This document shows positions 34,834 to 43,122 of a stretch of 64,000 nt of DNA, one piece after another (positions within the stretch are counted from its first letter, which is position 1; every line of letters begins with the position of its first letter). Origin of the DNA: Methanobrevibacter sp. V74 (GTDB lineage Archaea > Methanobacteriota > Methanobacteria > Methanobacteriales > Methanobacteriaceae); contig NZ_CAUJAN010000003.1 in NCBI RefSeq assembly GCF_963082495.1, positions 336,055 through 400,054 on the forward strand, written 5' to 3'. Position numbers and translations under genes: made by a program. The notes beneath the pieces are model-generated. The model searched no databases and was not told the origin of the DNA. It saw only the letters and a list, made by a program, of their open reading frames with translations.

Positions 34834-35634
34834 CTAATTATTATCTAACTCTCTTAAAAATGAACCGTTGCCTCCAGATCCTTCAACAACTGCAATACAT
34901 CTTTCAGCAGCTGTTTTAAGAGTTTTTTCCGCCAATATATAATCAGTAGATTTTACGGTAATCCTATATCTTGGAGCACCAACACATTGGACTTTAATCT
35001 CTTCTTCCTCATTGTCATGTTCTTCAGCAGCCCTTAGTGCAGCAATGATAACATCAACACCATCAGGTACAAAAGTTTCAATATCTACATAACCACTAAT
35101 GTGAACTTCAGGAGGAGTAATGTTTTTTACAGCTACTTCAGCAATAGCATCAGCCCAATCCTGAGGGATTCCTTCTTCAGTTAAAGATTCTGCTCCTTCA
35201 TCAGCAGCAGTTTCAAAAGCGCCATAAACATCCCCAAAGATGTCCATGAGCTCATAACCTACTTCATCATAAGCTTCATTTAAAGTCTTATCTAAAGATT
35301 TAGCAGATAATTCTAAGAATTTTTCAGCTTTTTGTTCAATTTTCCAATGTTGGATTTTTTTAGTTCTTTGGTCTTCACGGATTCTTTTTAAAGAAGCATC
35401 AACATGCCCCTTTTTAGGGTTTACTCTTAAAACACGACAGACAATCTTTTGATTTTCTCTTACATGATCTCTAATATTTTTAACCCATCCAGAAGATACC
35501 TCAGAAATGTGAATGAAAGCTTCTTTGCCCTGATATTCTTCTAATTTAGCAAAAGCCCCATAATTAAGAACTTTATATACTGTACCGACAATAAGTTCCC
35601 CTTCATCAGGCCATTCTTGATTTTTTCTTACCAT
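34834..35634 (-). CDS. Translation initiation factor aIF2, alpha subunit
   Basis: A 266-aa subunit of the archaeal aIF2 heterotrimer that brings initiator tRNA-Met to the ribosome. The N-terminal S1 domain is clear ([40 protein letters not shown]). A helical middle domain follows, then an alpha-beta domain ([20 protein letters not shown]) that binds the gamma subunit. It is cotranscribed with S27e and L44e upstream and Nop10 downstream. Confidence 0.95.
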   Translation of the reverse strand: MVRKNQEWPDEGELIVGTVYKVLNYGAFAKLEEYQGKEAFIHISEVSSGWVKNIRDHVRENQKIVCRVLRVNPKKGHVDASLKRIREDQRTKKIQHWKIEQKAEKFLELSAKSLDKTLNEAYDEVGYELMDIFGDVYGAFETAADEGAESLTEEGIPQDWADAIAEVAVKNITPPEVHISGYVDIETFVPDGVDVIIAALRAAEEHDNEEEEIKVQCVGAPRYRITVKSTDYILAEKTLKTAAERCIAVVEGSGGNGSFLRELDNN

Positions 35635-35696
35635 ACTCTCACCAACATTTAATAGAAATTATAAAAAATAGTAAAAAATAAGTTTAAAACTAAAAT

Positions 35697-35876
35697 TTAG
35701 TTTAAAACTTTTTCAATGTGTGCAGTGATTTTAGCTTTAGCACCGCGAGATTTGACAAGGGTTTTGCCACAAATAATACATTTTACATCAGATGCTGCAC
35801 GATCAAAGATTACTTGTTCATTGTCACAATCCAAACATTTAACTTTTAAAAAGTTTCCTCTACCTTTACTAACCAT
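35697..35876 (-). CDS. rps27e: 30S ribosomal protein S27e
   Basis: A 59-aa zinc-ribbon ribosomal protein: CLDCDNEQVIFDRAASDVKC then CGKTLVKSRGAKA. I start at ATG 35876 because AAGGTGG lies 5-6 nt upstream on the minus strand; a start codon three codons earlier overlaps that site. It is 10 bp after L44e. L44e-S27e-aIF2-alpha-Nop10 is a conserved archaeal operon. Confidence 0.95.
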   Translation of the reverse strand: MVSKGRGNFLKVKCLDCDNEQVIFDRAASDVKCIICGKTLVKSRGAKAKITAHIEKVLN

Positions 35877-35886
35877 GTTAACCACC

Positions 35887-36165
35887 TTATTTAGCTACGA
35901 ATTCAGGTTTACCTGTTCTGAAAGATTGTTTAATGTGAGATTTTCCACATTCCTTACATTTAAGTCTTAAATCTAATTTTTTAACTGGTTTGTTTCCAGC
36001 AGGTAAAGGCCTTGGGTAACCTCTGTAACCAGCAGTTACACGTCTGAATTGTCTTTGTCCCCAGGTTAATTCACTAGCTTTTCTTTTCTTTGCAGTGTGA
36101 ACTTCATGTACTGTGTGTCTTTTACAATGAGGACAATATGTTCTTTTTTCCTTTGGTATTTTCAT
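35887..36165 (-). CDS. rpl44e: 50S ribosomal protein L44e
   Basis: A 92-aa very basic ribosomal protein with a four-Cys zinc site split between [20 protein letters not shown] and [18 protein letters not shown]. The [15 protein letters not shown] motif in the middle is typical. It is the first gene of the operon. A TATA-like element (36293-36306, minus strand ATTTTATATAATTTGG) lies about 130 bp upstream. Confidence 0.95.
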   Translation of the reverse strand: MKIPKEKRTYCPHCKRHTVHEVHTAKKRKASELTWGQRQFRRVTAGYRGYPRPLPAGNKPVKKLDLRLKCKECGKSHIKQSFRTGKPEFVAK

Positions 36166-36292
36166 TTTTTCACCGTTAATTAATAAGTTATGATAAATCT
36201 AGTTGTGAATTTATCTAAATTCAATTTCTATCAAAAAAGTAGAGATAAAAACTGCATTGTAACGCATCAAGTCTACATACAGCAGAAATCCA

Positions 36293-36308
36293 AATTATAT
36301 AAAATACA
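36293..36308 (-). promoter_or_regulatory. Candidate TATA box of the L44e operon
   Basis: On the minus strand GTATTTTATATAATTTGG is a good TATA-box match. It would give a leader of roughly 100 nt ahead of L44e. The rest of 36166-36371 holds no gene that I can see. Confidence 0.4.
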
Positions 36309-36380
36309 ATTTTTTATTATCACAAATAGATACAATTAATATGTCTATAAATTAAGTTATTTAAAGGTAATGGAAAACTT

Positions 36381-36981
36381 GCACTTTCAAACTTTAGTGA
36401 TAGATTATTTTTTTAATTATAAAGATGCCTCCAAATATCAGAAAACAGTTTTTAGGAGGTTTGTCATTAAATCCATAATTTCTTAATTTTTCTTAGTTTT
36501 CTAATTTTTATAGTCTTGAAAGGTGATTATGGCATTTTGAAATTAATCGGAACTACAAAAAATGCAGTTGACAACGAAAATCAACTAATAAATACCATTT
36601 ACAACCTTACAGGACAAGTTAATCTAATTGATACAACATATTTAACATTAAACACTACTAAAAATGTTAACTGTTTATCATTAAGATAGACAGTACGCCG
36701 TATCTGAAACAAGCAATTTTAATTAAAGTTTATGAATTTTAAGAAATTGCTGTTCAAACCTATTGAAATTTAAATTTAATAAAAATTTGCATTTTCTCAG
36801 ATTGAAAAAACGTAAAAATTCATAACTCAAAAAATTGATGAAAGCATTTAAATTTAAAAACAAATGAAAATTAATAGTGAAAATGACAAAAATGGGGAAA
36901 AATATTAAAAAACAAAATTAATGACAATCCCCTTAGTGAAAAATTTGTTTAAAATGAAACACACAAGTTTTTGAAATATCC
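36381..36981 (+). mobile_element. Decayed IS1182-like element (about 600 bp)
   Basis: The left edge (GCACTTTCAAACTTTAGTGA) and right edge (CACACAAGTTTTTGAAATATCC) are imperfect inverted copies matching the ends of the MITE at 29912-30085. Between them, 36520-36690 reads LKGDYGILKLIGTTKNAVDN and TIYNLTGQVNLIDTTY, the C-terminus of the transposase also found at 61296-62107. The following 3' flank (ATCATTAAGATAGACAGTACGCC) is also shared. Most of the transposase is gone, so the element is dead. It occupies most of the gap between L44e and GINS. Confidence 0.7.
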
Positions 36982-37071
36982 AGAAAACTAAGTGAGTGTC
37001 AAAACTAATATTTTTTCGATGCATAATGATTTAGCATTTAACAATTTGGCGGGGATATTGTAAAAACATTA

Positions 37072-37941
37072 TTAAATTTTAACCTTGCGACCTTTTCTAT
37101 TTTTGAAAAATATTTTTGCATTAATTAATGGCAATGTTACTATATCTTGTGATCTGAAAGGTCCATAAACTTTCTCATCAACACATACAATAGCGCCTAT
37201 TTCATCAAAAACAAGCATTGTAACAAGTTCTGTTTCTCTTGCCACACTTTGCGATTCAAAATCATAAACCTCATTTTGACTATCAAAAGCGTTTGGGTTA
37301 TCTTCAATATTTCCAGCAGATTTTGATTGAACTTTTTTGATTGGTTTAGGGTTAACTTCAGAAACCTTAGGCTCAATAACCTCACTAACAGGTTTGGGAC
37401 TAACTTCAGAAACTTTAGGCTCAATAACCTCACTAACAGGTTCTGAATTGGATTTTTTAATAGTTTTTCCAATTCCGGAGGTTAATGTATTTTTCTGAGG
37501 TTCTTTAGGTTTTATAATATGTTTTTTACTAAATTCTTTGTCATCGGAATATTCTGCAATGGAAATATTATTTCTATGGTTTTTTAAAACATCAATTAAA
37601 GAATAATAAAATTTTTCTTCCTCTGGAGTTAAATTTAAAGGGGTTGTATCCACTAAATCAAACTTTTGCTCATCAGTGAATAAATGATAAGATCTTTGTA
37701 TATTTACAACAGCCGCTTCTGAAATTTTCTTCTCGCGTCTTCCGCAAATTTCATTTGCAATAATTTGAGATTGTTTAAGTAATGATAAAGCTTTAGAAAA
37801 TGGATCGCTCATTGCCTGTTGTTTTAAAGCATCTATATACTCATGCATATCACTGTAAAAAGTCTCATCTACACGAGCTAATGTGCCATTGTTGCGCTCT
37901 TTTTTCTGAATTTTTCGCAATACTTGAAAATATTGATCCAC
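37072..37941 (-). CDS. Archaeal GINS subunit (Gins51/Gins15-type)
   Basis: A 289-aa replication factor that joins MCM and RecJ-like proteins in the archaeal CMG helicase. The N-terminal ~130 residues are the helical A domain (FYSDMHEYIDALKQQAM, LTPEEEKFYYSLIDVLKNHR). The C-terminal ~50 residues form the small beta-rich B domain (VTMLVFDEIGAIVCVDEKVY, GPFRSQDIVTLP). The A-then-B order marks the Gins51 type. The ~100-residue linker contains a duplicated Pro/Val/Glu-rich 16-mer. It is 51 bp downstream of PCNA on the same strand, a conserved archaeal pairing. Confidence 0.85.
   Translation of the reverse strand: MDQYFQVLRKIQKKERNNGTLARVDETFYSDMHEYIDALKQQAMSDPFSKALSLLKQSQIIANEICGRREKKISEAAVVNIQRSYHLFTDEQKFDLVDTTPLNLTPEEEKFYYSLIDVLKNHRNNISIAEYSDDKEFSKKHIIKPKEPQKNTLTSGIGKTIKKSNSEPVSEVIEPKVSEVSPKPVSEVIEPKVSEVNPKPIKKVQSKSAGNIEDNPNAFDSQNEVYDFESQSVARETELVTMLVFDEIGAIVCVDEKVYGPFRSQDIVTLPLINAKIFFKNRKGRKVKI
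37343..37438. repeat. 48-bp tandem duplication in the GINS linker
   Basis: Two consecutive 48-bp units (starting 37343 and 37391) differ at only a few positions. On the coding strand each encodes PVSEVIEPKVSEV(S/N)PK. The unit is in frame, so copy number can change without harm to the protein. Confidence 0.85.
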
Positions 37942-37992
37942 TTAATACCATCTCGAACTATTAAAATAAAAAAAAAAGATGAACCGATGAAC

Positions 37993-38727
37993 TTAATCAT
38001 CTTGTTCTAATCTAGGAGCAAGTAAAAAACTAAGTTTGCCATCGCCAGTTACCATATTAAGGGTTAAACTTAATGGCATATCAGTACCTAATCTAATTTC
38101 TGCTTCTTCCGAAAATTTATCTGCTTTAAGCATTTCTCTAATCTTGTCTAAAGAGAACAAAGATTTTACATGTTCTTGAATATTTTCCCCATGAAGATAC
38201 TTAATACTAGCATCACCAAATTCACCATCAGCTGATGCCATGAAGTAGTCTTCATCGACTTGCAAAATGACTTTGTCCGAAAAGATATCCATATCGTTAA
38301 TACAGTCTTTTAAGATTGAGAAACGTACTTTGAATTTAGTTGGGTGATCAATCACAGGAGGATTAGGATTATCATACTCAATGTCAATCAATCTAATTTT
38401 GAAAGTTCTTGTAGCATCTCCTTCAAAAGTAATGATAAAATTACCTTCATCTACAGACATTAATACCCTGTCTTGTGATTTAGCTCTTTTAAGAATTTTC
38501 ATAAATTCGTCAGTATCAATATTAATCTTTTCAGGTACATCACAAATATATTCATCGAACAAACTAGCTTTAAGTTCTAAATGTACGAAAGTTATATGAC
38601 TACGGTCTAAGGCATCTAATCTCATGCCTTCACTATCAGTTTGAATTTGTACTTCATCAACAATAGATGAAATAGCATCAAAACTGGTTTTTAATATACT
38701 AGAATCACTTAATTCTGCTTTAAACAT
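37993..38727 (-). CDS. pcn: DNA polymerase sliding clamp PCNA
   Basis: A 244-aa protein forming the trimeric ring that tethers replication and repair enzymes to DNA. The N-terminal domain includes [20 protein letters not shown], the interdomain connector region is around [12 protein letters not shown], and the C-terminal part ends [16 protein letters not shown], with the AP(R/K) turn that binds PIP-box partners. Length and acidic character are normal. It is upstream of GINS. Confidence 0.96.
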   Translation of the reverse strand: MFKAELSDSSILKTSFDAISSIVDEVQIQTDSEGMRLDALDRSHITFVHLELKASLFDEYICDVPEKINIDTDEFMKILKRAKSQDRVLMSVDEGNFIITFEGDATRTFKIRLIDIEYDNPNPPVIDHPTKFKVRFSILKDCINDMDIFSDKVILQVDEDYFMASADGEFGDASIKYLHGENIQEHVKSLFSLDKIREMLKADKFSEEAEIRLGTDMPLSLTLNMVTGDGKLSFLLAPRLEQDD

Positions 38728-38814
38728 AAATAATCCTCTTATAAATAATGTTAATATATTTATATTTTATATATTATAAGTTTAACTTTTTTTATTAATA
38801 CGATCAATTATTAA

Positions 38815-39237
38815 TCATTTCAACTCACAAACCAGAGCATTCTTACCATCACTTTTAATCAAAATCACCCATTATTAAAATGCATCAACATTATTTTCTT
38901 TTAATCTGATGACATCTTCTTTTGTTTTAATGCCATTTTCTGAAATAAAAATAACATCCCCACCAACACATCTATAGTAGACCAATACTATTTTCAATGT
39001 AGGCTAAATTTATCAATATTTCATTATTTCAACATATGATTTCAGCACCAACTGCAAGGATACATCTTGTTTCATCCCCATCATGTTCAACAATCCATCC
39101 ATTTGAAGGTGATGGCCTTTTGACCTCAATTATGGAAATTCATTAGCTATACTCATTAAGGAAACTTCGTTTTTTAAATTTCCTAAAGATATTGTGCCGT
39201 CTAAAGTTTCAAGTCTTTGTTTAATTTTTTCATTCAT
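38815..39237 (-). pseudogene. trpC: Decayed trpC (indole-3-glycerol-phosphate synthase) relic
   Basis: From ATG 39237 the minus strand reads MNEKIKQRLETLDGTISLGN and VSLMSIANEFP, then a stop. In a shifted frame comes the TrpC motif EVKRPSPSNG, and then fragments such as CILAVGAEI. The 3' part reads VGGDVIFISENGIKTKEDVI then RLKENNVDAF, two stops, and LIKSDGKNALVCEL. The last two blocks match the TrpC C-terminus (AESGIKTxEDV, GADAxLxG, LMKSD). The middle is deleted or scrambled. No functional protein is possible. No other trp gene is in the window. Confidence 0.6.
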
Positions 39238-39302
39238 CCAACATGACAAAAACCTTAAATACGTTATAAGAGAAATTTCATGAGACATTACGGTCATGGA
39301 AA

Positions 39303-39701
39303 TTACATCTTGTCTTGTTCTTGACTGAACTGAATAACAATCTTTTTAATTTCTCTACTTTCCAAATAAGGTAGTTTTTCTCTTATTTCACATTTTAAAT
39401 CTCTATTTAACTCTAATCGTTTTTGATTATAGCTTTCACCTTCAAATTCTGCCTTATACTGCTTATTCAAATTTGAGTATTTGGTGATTAAAGGTTGGAG
39501 AACATTCCCAATATCCTCATCTAACCTATCATTGATTGTCTTTCTTTTTTTGACTTCACTAATGAAACCTACAAGAGTAATAAAAAAACCCAAAATAGTT
39601 ATTGTTAAAGCCGGGACAAATATTTGCTGAATGTCAATAAAGACTATAGTGACAACTATTCCGGCGAAAATCAACACAATTCCAATTTTTCGCAAATCCA
39701 T
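39303..39701 (-). CDS. Small membrane protein, 132 aa
   Basis: Two N-terminal membrane helices (IGIVLIFAGIVVTIVFID; FVPALTITILGFFITLVGFI) are followed by a charged, helical cytoplasmic domain (LNKQYKAEFEGESYNQKRLE, YLESREIKKIVIQFSQEQ). I do not recognise the family. It starts 11 bp after the CPBP-protease gene and is probably in one operon with it and the XRE regulator. Confidence 0.6.
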   Translation of the reverse strand: MDLRKIGIVLIFAGIVVTIVFIDIQQIFVPALTITILGFFITLVGFISEVKKRKTINDRLDEDIGNVLQPLITKYSNLNKQYKAEFEGESYNQKRLELNRDLKCEIREKLPYLESREIKKIVIQFSQEQDKM

Positions 39702-39712
39702 AATATGAGGTT

Positions 39713-40468
39713 TTATAAGTCCTTATTATTAATATTTTTCAATTCGGGAATTATTGACATGACAATTAATGCAAATGAAATAACAGCTAAAATAGACATT
39801 ACAATAATAACTAAAGTGTTATTGAATAAAACATTACTTGAATCCAGAACAATAATAATCTCGGCAAATAAATTATTTAAAAAATGAGCAAATATCGGAA
39901 CAACAATATTATCAGTTTTTAAGTACAAAATAGATACGCAAATAGCAAAAATAAATGCCGAAAAAATAGATCCGAAGCTATGAAGCGATGCAAAAAATAC
40001 TGAGGAAACTAATACAGAAAACATTAAAGGAATAAATAATTTTAACCTATTTAGAAAAACTCCCCTAAATATTAACTCTTCAGAAATTGGTGCAACTACA
40101 ACAATAGTTAGTAAACTACTGGACAATATTGAATAGGATGCCATGCTAAAATTAACTGTGAAAATATTTAAAATAAAATCGGCTAAATACAACATTCCAT
40201 ATGATAAAAATATGTTTAAAATAACTACTAAAAAAATTGTTTTGAGTAAATTCAGTTTGAACAGTTGTGAAATATCCTCTCCGAGTGATGGAATTTCATT
40301 TCTTAGTTTGAAAACAAAGTAAAAAATTACAAATACATAAATCCATATTGCATCTATATTAACTATGTTAAACTTAATAATAAAATAGTGAATTACGTAT
40401 AATCCAACAATTAAAGACAATACTTCTTCTAAAGTGATTTTTTTAAGTTTATCATTAAATAAAGACAT
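39713..40468 (-). CDS. CPBP-family intramembrane metalloprotease
   Basis: A 251-aa protein with about seven membrane helices. The CPBP (CAAX protease / bacteriocin-processing) motifs are present: SEELIFRGVF, FASLHSFGS and HFLNNLFAE, which supply the catalytic Glu pair and His residues. Members cleave prenylated or peptide substrates inside the membrane, and some give bacteriocin immunity. Here the substrate is unknown. It lies between an XRE-type regulator and a small membrane protein, a common arrangement for regulated membrane-stress modules. Confidence 0.8.
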   Translation of the reverse strand: MSLFNDKLKKITLEEVLSLIVGLYVIHYFIIKFNIVNIDAIWIYVFVIFYFVFKLRNEIPSLGEDISQLFKLNLLKTIFLVVILNIFLSYGMLYLADFILNIFTVNFSMASYSILSSSLLTIVVVAPISEELIFRGVFLNRLKLFIPLMFSVLVSSVFFASLHSFGSIFSAFIFAICVSILYLKTDNIVVPIFAHFLNNLFAEIIIVLDSSNVLFNNTLVIIVMSILAVISFALIVMSIIPELKNINNKDL

Positions 40469-40558
40469 ATAATCAAAAAGAAATTTGTTTAAAAAAAATT
40501 ATATACACAAATCTGAAAAATTAACCAGTTACCTATATCCTCCGAAAGTACTTAACAC

Positions 40559-40762
40559 TTAAAATGCATCATCAAGTATAAATACATCTTCGATTGCATT
40601 TTTACCCAAAATTTTAGTAATTTTATATGCCAATACTAATGAAGGATTATAGCGAGCATTTTCTAAAGCATTGATAGTTTGACGAGTTACATCAGCCAGA
40701 TTAGCTAACTCTTGTTGAGTCATACCTTTTTCTTGGCGAAACTGTCTTATTTTTGTTTCCAA
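40559..40762 (-). CDS. Small XRE-type HTH regulator
   Basis: A 67-aa helix-turn-helix protein: [20 protein letters not shown] then [19 protein letters not shown]. It belongs to the compact YozG-like group often coupled to membrane-protein genes. I start at TTG 40762, four bases behind GGTGG; the frame is open for 16 more codons upstream but without a good site. It probably controls itself and the downstream CPBP gene. Divergent from purB. Confidence 0.85.
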   Translation of the reverse strand: METKIRQFRQEKGMTQQELANLADVTRQTINALENARYNPSLVLAYKITKILGKNAIEDVFILDDAF

Positions 40763-40894
40763 GTTACCACCTATCATAAAACCTAAGGACAATAATATAT
40801 TTTTATACAAAATAATATAAATGTTTGCTAAAATATAAAACTTTAAACAACTAAACTAATATTATTAAATAATAATTTTGTGAGTTGATAAAAA

Positions 40895-42244
40895 ATGGCT
40901 ATACACCCAATAGAATTTAGGTATGGTACTCCTGAAATGAAAAGTATTTGGGAAGAAGAAAATAAATTACAAAGAATGCTAGATGTAGAAGCTGCACTAG
41001 CACTTGCTGAAGGAAAACTAGGGATTATTCCCCAAGAAGTTGCTGATGAAATTGCAAAAAAAGCCAATATTGATTATGTTAAATTAGAAAGAATGAAAGA
41101 AATTGAAGCTGAAACCAATCATGACATTGCTGCATTATCAAAATCAATTACTGAAGTATGTGAAAATGGTGCAGGAGAATATGTGCACTTTGGAGCTACA
41201 TCTAACGATATTGTAGACAGTTCAAATTCATTACTTATTCGTGACTCTATTAATGTGTTAGAAGATAAATTAGAAAGATTAACTAAAATAATGCTCAAAC
41301 TTACTAGTGAAAACAAAATGAAGGTGTGCATTGGCCGTACACACGGCCAACATGCGCTTCCAACTACATATGGTATGAAATTTGGTATTTGGGCAGATGA
41401 ATTGCACAGGCAATATGTAAGATTAGAAAATGCAAAATCAAATGTTTGTATTGGAATGATGGATGGGGCGGTTGGTACAACTGCAGCTTTAGGCGAGCAA
41501 GGTTGGGAAATCCATAAAACAGTTGCAGAAATTTTAGGATTACCTGCAGCTACAATTACAAACCAGGTTGTACAAAGGGACAACCATGTTGAGTTCATAA
41601 GTGTTTTAGCTAACATTGCAAGTACATTAGATAAAATTGCACTTGAAATCAGAAGCTTGCAGCGAACTGAACTTATGGAAGTCGGAGAATACTTTGACCC
41701 TGAAAAACAGGTTGGAAGCAGTACCATGCCGCATAAAATGAATCCTATTACTGCTGAACGGATTTGTGGTGTTGCAAGAATTGTAAAATCCTATGTTAAT
41801 GCGGCTCTTGACAATAATCCACTTTGGCATGAAAGAGACTTGACCAATTCATCTTGTGAAAGAATAATGTTTCCGGAAAGCTGTATTTTAACCGATTACA
41901 TCCTAAACTTAACTATCAAATTAATGAATAATTTAGTATTCTATGATGAAAACATTGAAAGAAACTTAAACTTGACTAACGGTTTAATCATGGCTGAAAG
42001 ATTAATGGCTGAGCTAACACGTGCAGGAATGGGAAAACAAACCGCATATGGAATTGTTAGGAAAAACACTATTAAAGCAAATAAAGAAAAATTATTACTT
42101 GGAGAGTTAATCTTAAAAGACATCGAAGTTCAAAAATATCTAACAGAAGATGATGTTGAAAAAATAATGGATCCTCACACATACATTGGATCTATTCCAA
42201 CAATTATCGATGAATTACTTAAAAAATCTGAAAGGTGGTTTTAA
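40895..42244 (+). CDS. purB: Adenylosuccinate lyase
   Basis: A 449-aa purine biosynthesis enzyme that cleaves SAICAR and adenylosuccinate, releasing fumarate. The fumarase/aspartase superfamily signature is GSSTMPHKMNP, and the catalytic His region GRTHGQHALPTTYG is intact. GAGTTGAT precedes the ATG. The stop codon is directly followed by the ATG of the next gene. Confidence 0.96.
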   Translation: MAIHPIEFRYGTPEMKSIWEEENKLQRMLDVEAALALAEGKLGIIPQEVADEIAKKANIDYVKLERMKEIEAETNHDIAALSKSITEVCENGAGEYVHFGATSNDIVDSSNSLLIRDSINVLEDKLERLTKIMLKLTSENKMKVCIGRTHGQHALPTTYGMKFGIWADELHRQYVRLENAKSNVCIGMMDGAVGTTAALGEQGWEIHKTVAEILGLPAATITNQVVQRDNHVEFISVLANIASTLDKIALEIRSLQRTELMEVGEYFDPEKQVGSSTMPHKMNPITAERICGVARIVKSYVNAALDNNPLWHERDLTNSSCERIMFPESCILTDYILNLTIKLMNNLVFYDENIERNLNLTNGLIMAERLMAELTRAGMGKQTAYGIVRKNTIKANKEKLLLGELILKDIEVQKYLTEDDVEKIMDPHTYIGSIPTIIDELLKKSERWF

Positions 42245-43093
42245 ATGACAAATGCAAAAGAATTACGTTCAATTGAACTGGCTTCCTTTACTACAATAAC
42301 AACAGGAATCTCAGTTGTATTTTCAATAATTATTGCTATAATCATAGCAATTGTAATAAGTTTGACTGCACCAAAAGGTGCAAGTGTTGCAATCTACTTA
42401 ATTCCAACAATTATCGTTGGAACATTTATGTTTACAATATACAATACCTTCTGTGAAGGTTTATTATACAATCTCCTCGCTAAAAGATTTAAAACAATCT
42501 TTATAGAAATTAAAGATGATAAAGAAATTGTTAAAATTTCTACAACTGAAACTGCAATGATGCTTTCAATTATTGCAACAATAGAAGCGATTTTATTTTA
42601 TTTAGTTTCAGTTTTAATCCTGCCTTTGTTTTTAAGCACAATGATGCAAACTTTAATGTATTCAGGTCAGCAAATCCTAGCATATCAGGTTTATAAATTA
42701 TTGCTTGTAATCAGCCAACCGGCAACAATTGCAATTTTAATTTTTGGTACTTTGATTATAACTTTTGTATTTGTTTTACTTGGAACCCTAATCTACAATT
42801 ATTTATCAGGCAGAGGCAGAGGAATTGTTTTGAATTTAGTTAAGGAAAATGATTATACTGCTATTGAATCAGTTGATGGTTTAAAATTAGCTATTGTATT
42901 TGCAATTATTAGCGGTGTTTTGAATTTGCTTTTTGCAATAATAATGGCTATAAGTGGAACACCAATCACCAACTCCATCGGTATTGTCCTGATTGGTTTT
43001 ATTGGCGGATTTGTTGAAGCTTATCTCATTGCAATATTCTACAACTATTTATCCCCAAAACTAGGAAAATTAAAAATAGAATTAATTGATTAA
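42245..43093 (+). CDS. Polytopic membrane protein of unknown function
   Basis: A 282-aa protein with five or so membrane helices (VVFSIIIAIIIAIVISL; IYLIPTIIVGTFMFTIY; AILFYLVSVLILPLFLS; IAILIFGTLIITFVFVLL; FIGGFVEAYLIAIFYNYL). A soluble segment after the second helix (FKTIFIEIKDDKEIVKI) may be cytoplasmic. I do not recognise the family. It starts at the base after the purB stop, with AAAGGTGG inside purB as its ribosome binding site, so it is translationally coupled. A good terminator follows. Confidence 0.7.
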   Translation: MTNAKELRSIELASFTTITTGISVVFSIIIAIIIAIVISLTAPKGASVAIYLIPTIIVGTFMFTIYNTFCEGLLYNLLAKRFKTIFIEIKDDKEIVKISTTETAMMLSIIATIEAILFYLVSVLILPLFLSTMMQTLMYSGQQILAYQVYKLLLVISQPATIAILIFGTLIITFVFVLLGTLIYNYLSGRGRGIVLNLVKENDYTAIESVDGLKLAIVFAIISGVLNLLFAIIMAISGTPITNSIGIVLIGFIGGFVEAYLIAIFYNYLSPKLGKLKIELID

Positions 43094-43122
43094 AAAATCA
43101 ATTAATTTTTACTTCTTTTTAT
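43081..43122 (+). terminator. Terminator between purB operon and copA
   Basis: TTAATTGATT / AATCAATTAA with an AAAA loop spans the stop of the membrane-protein gene and is followed by TTTTTACTTCTTTTT. It overlaps the 3' end of convergent copA. Confidence 0.65.
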
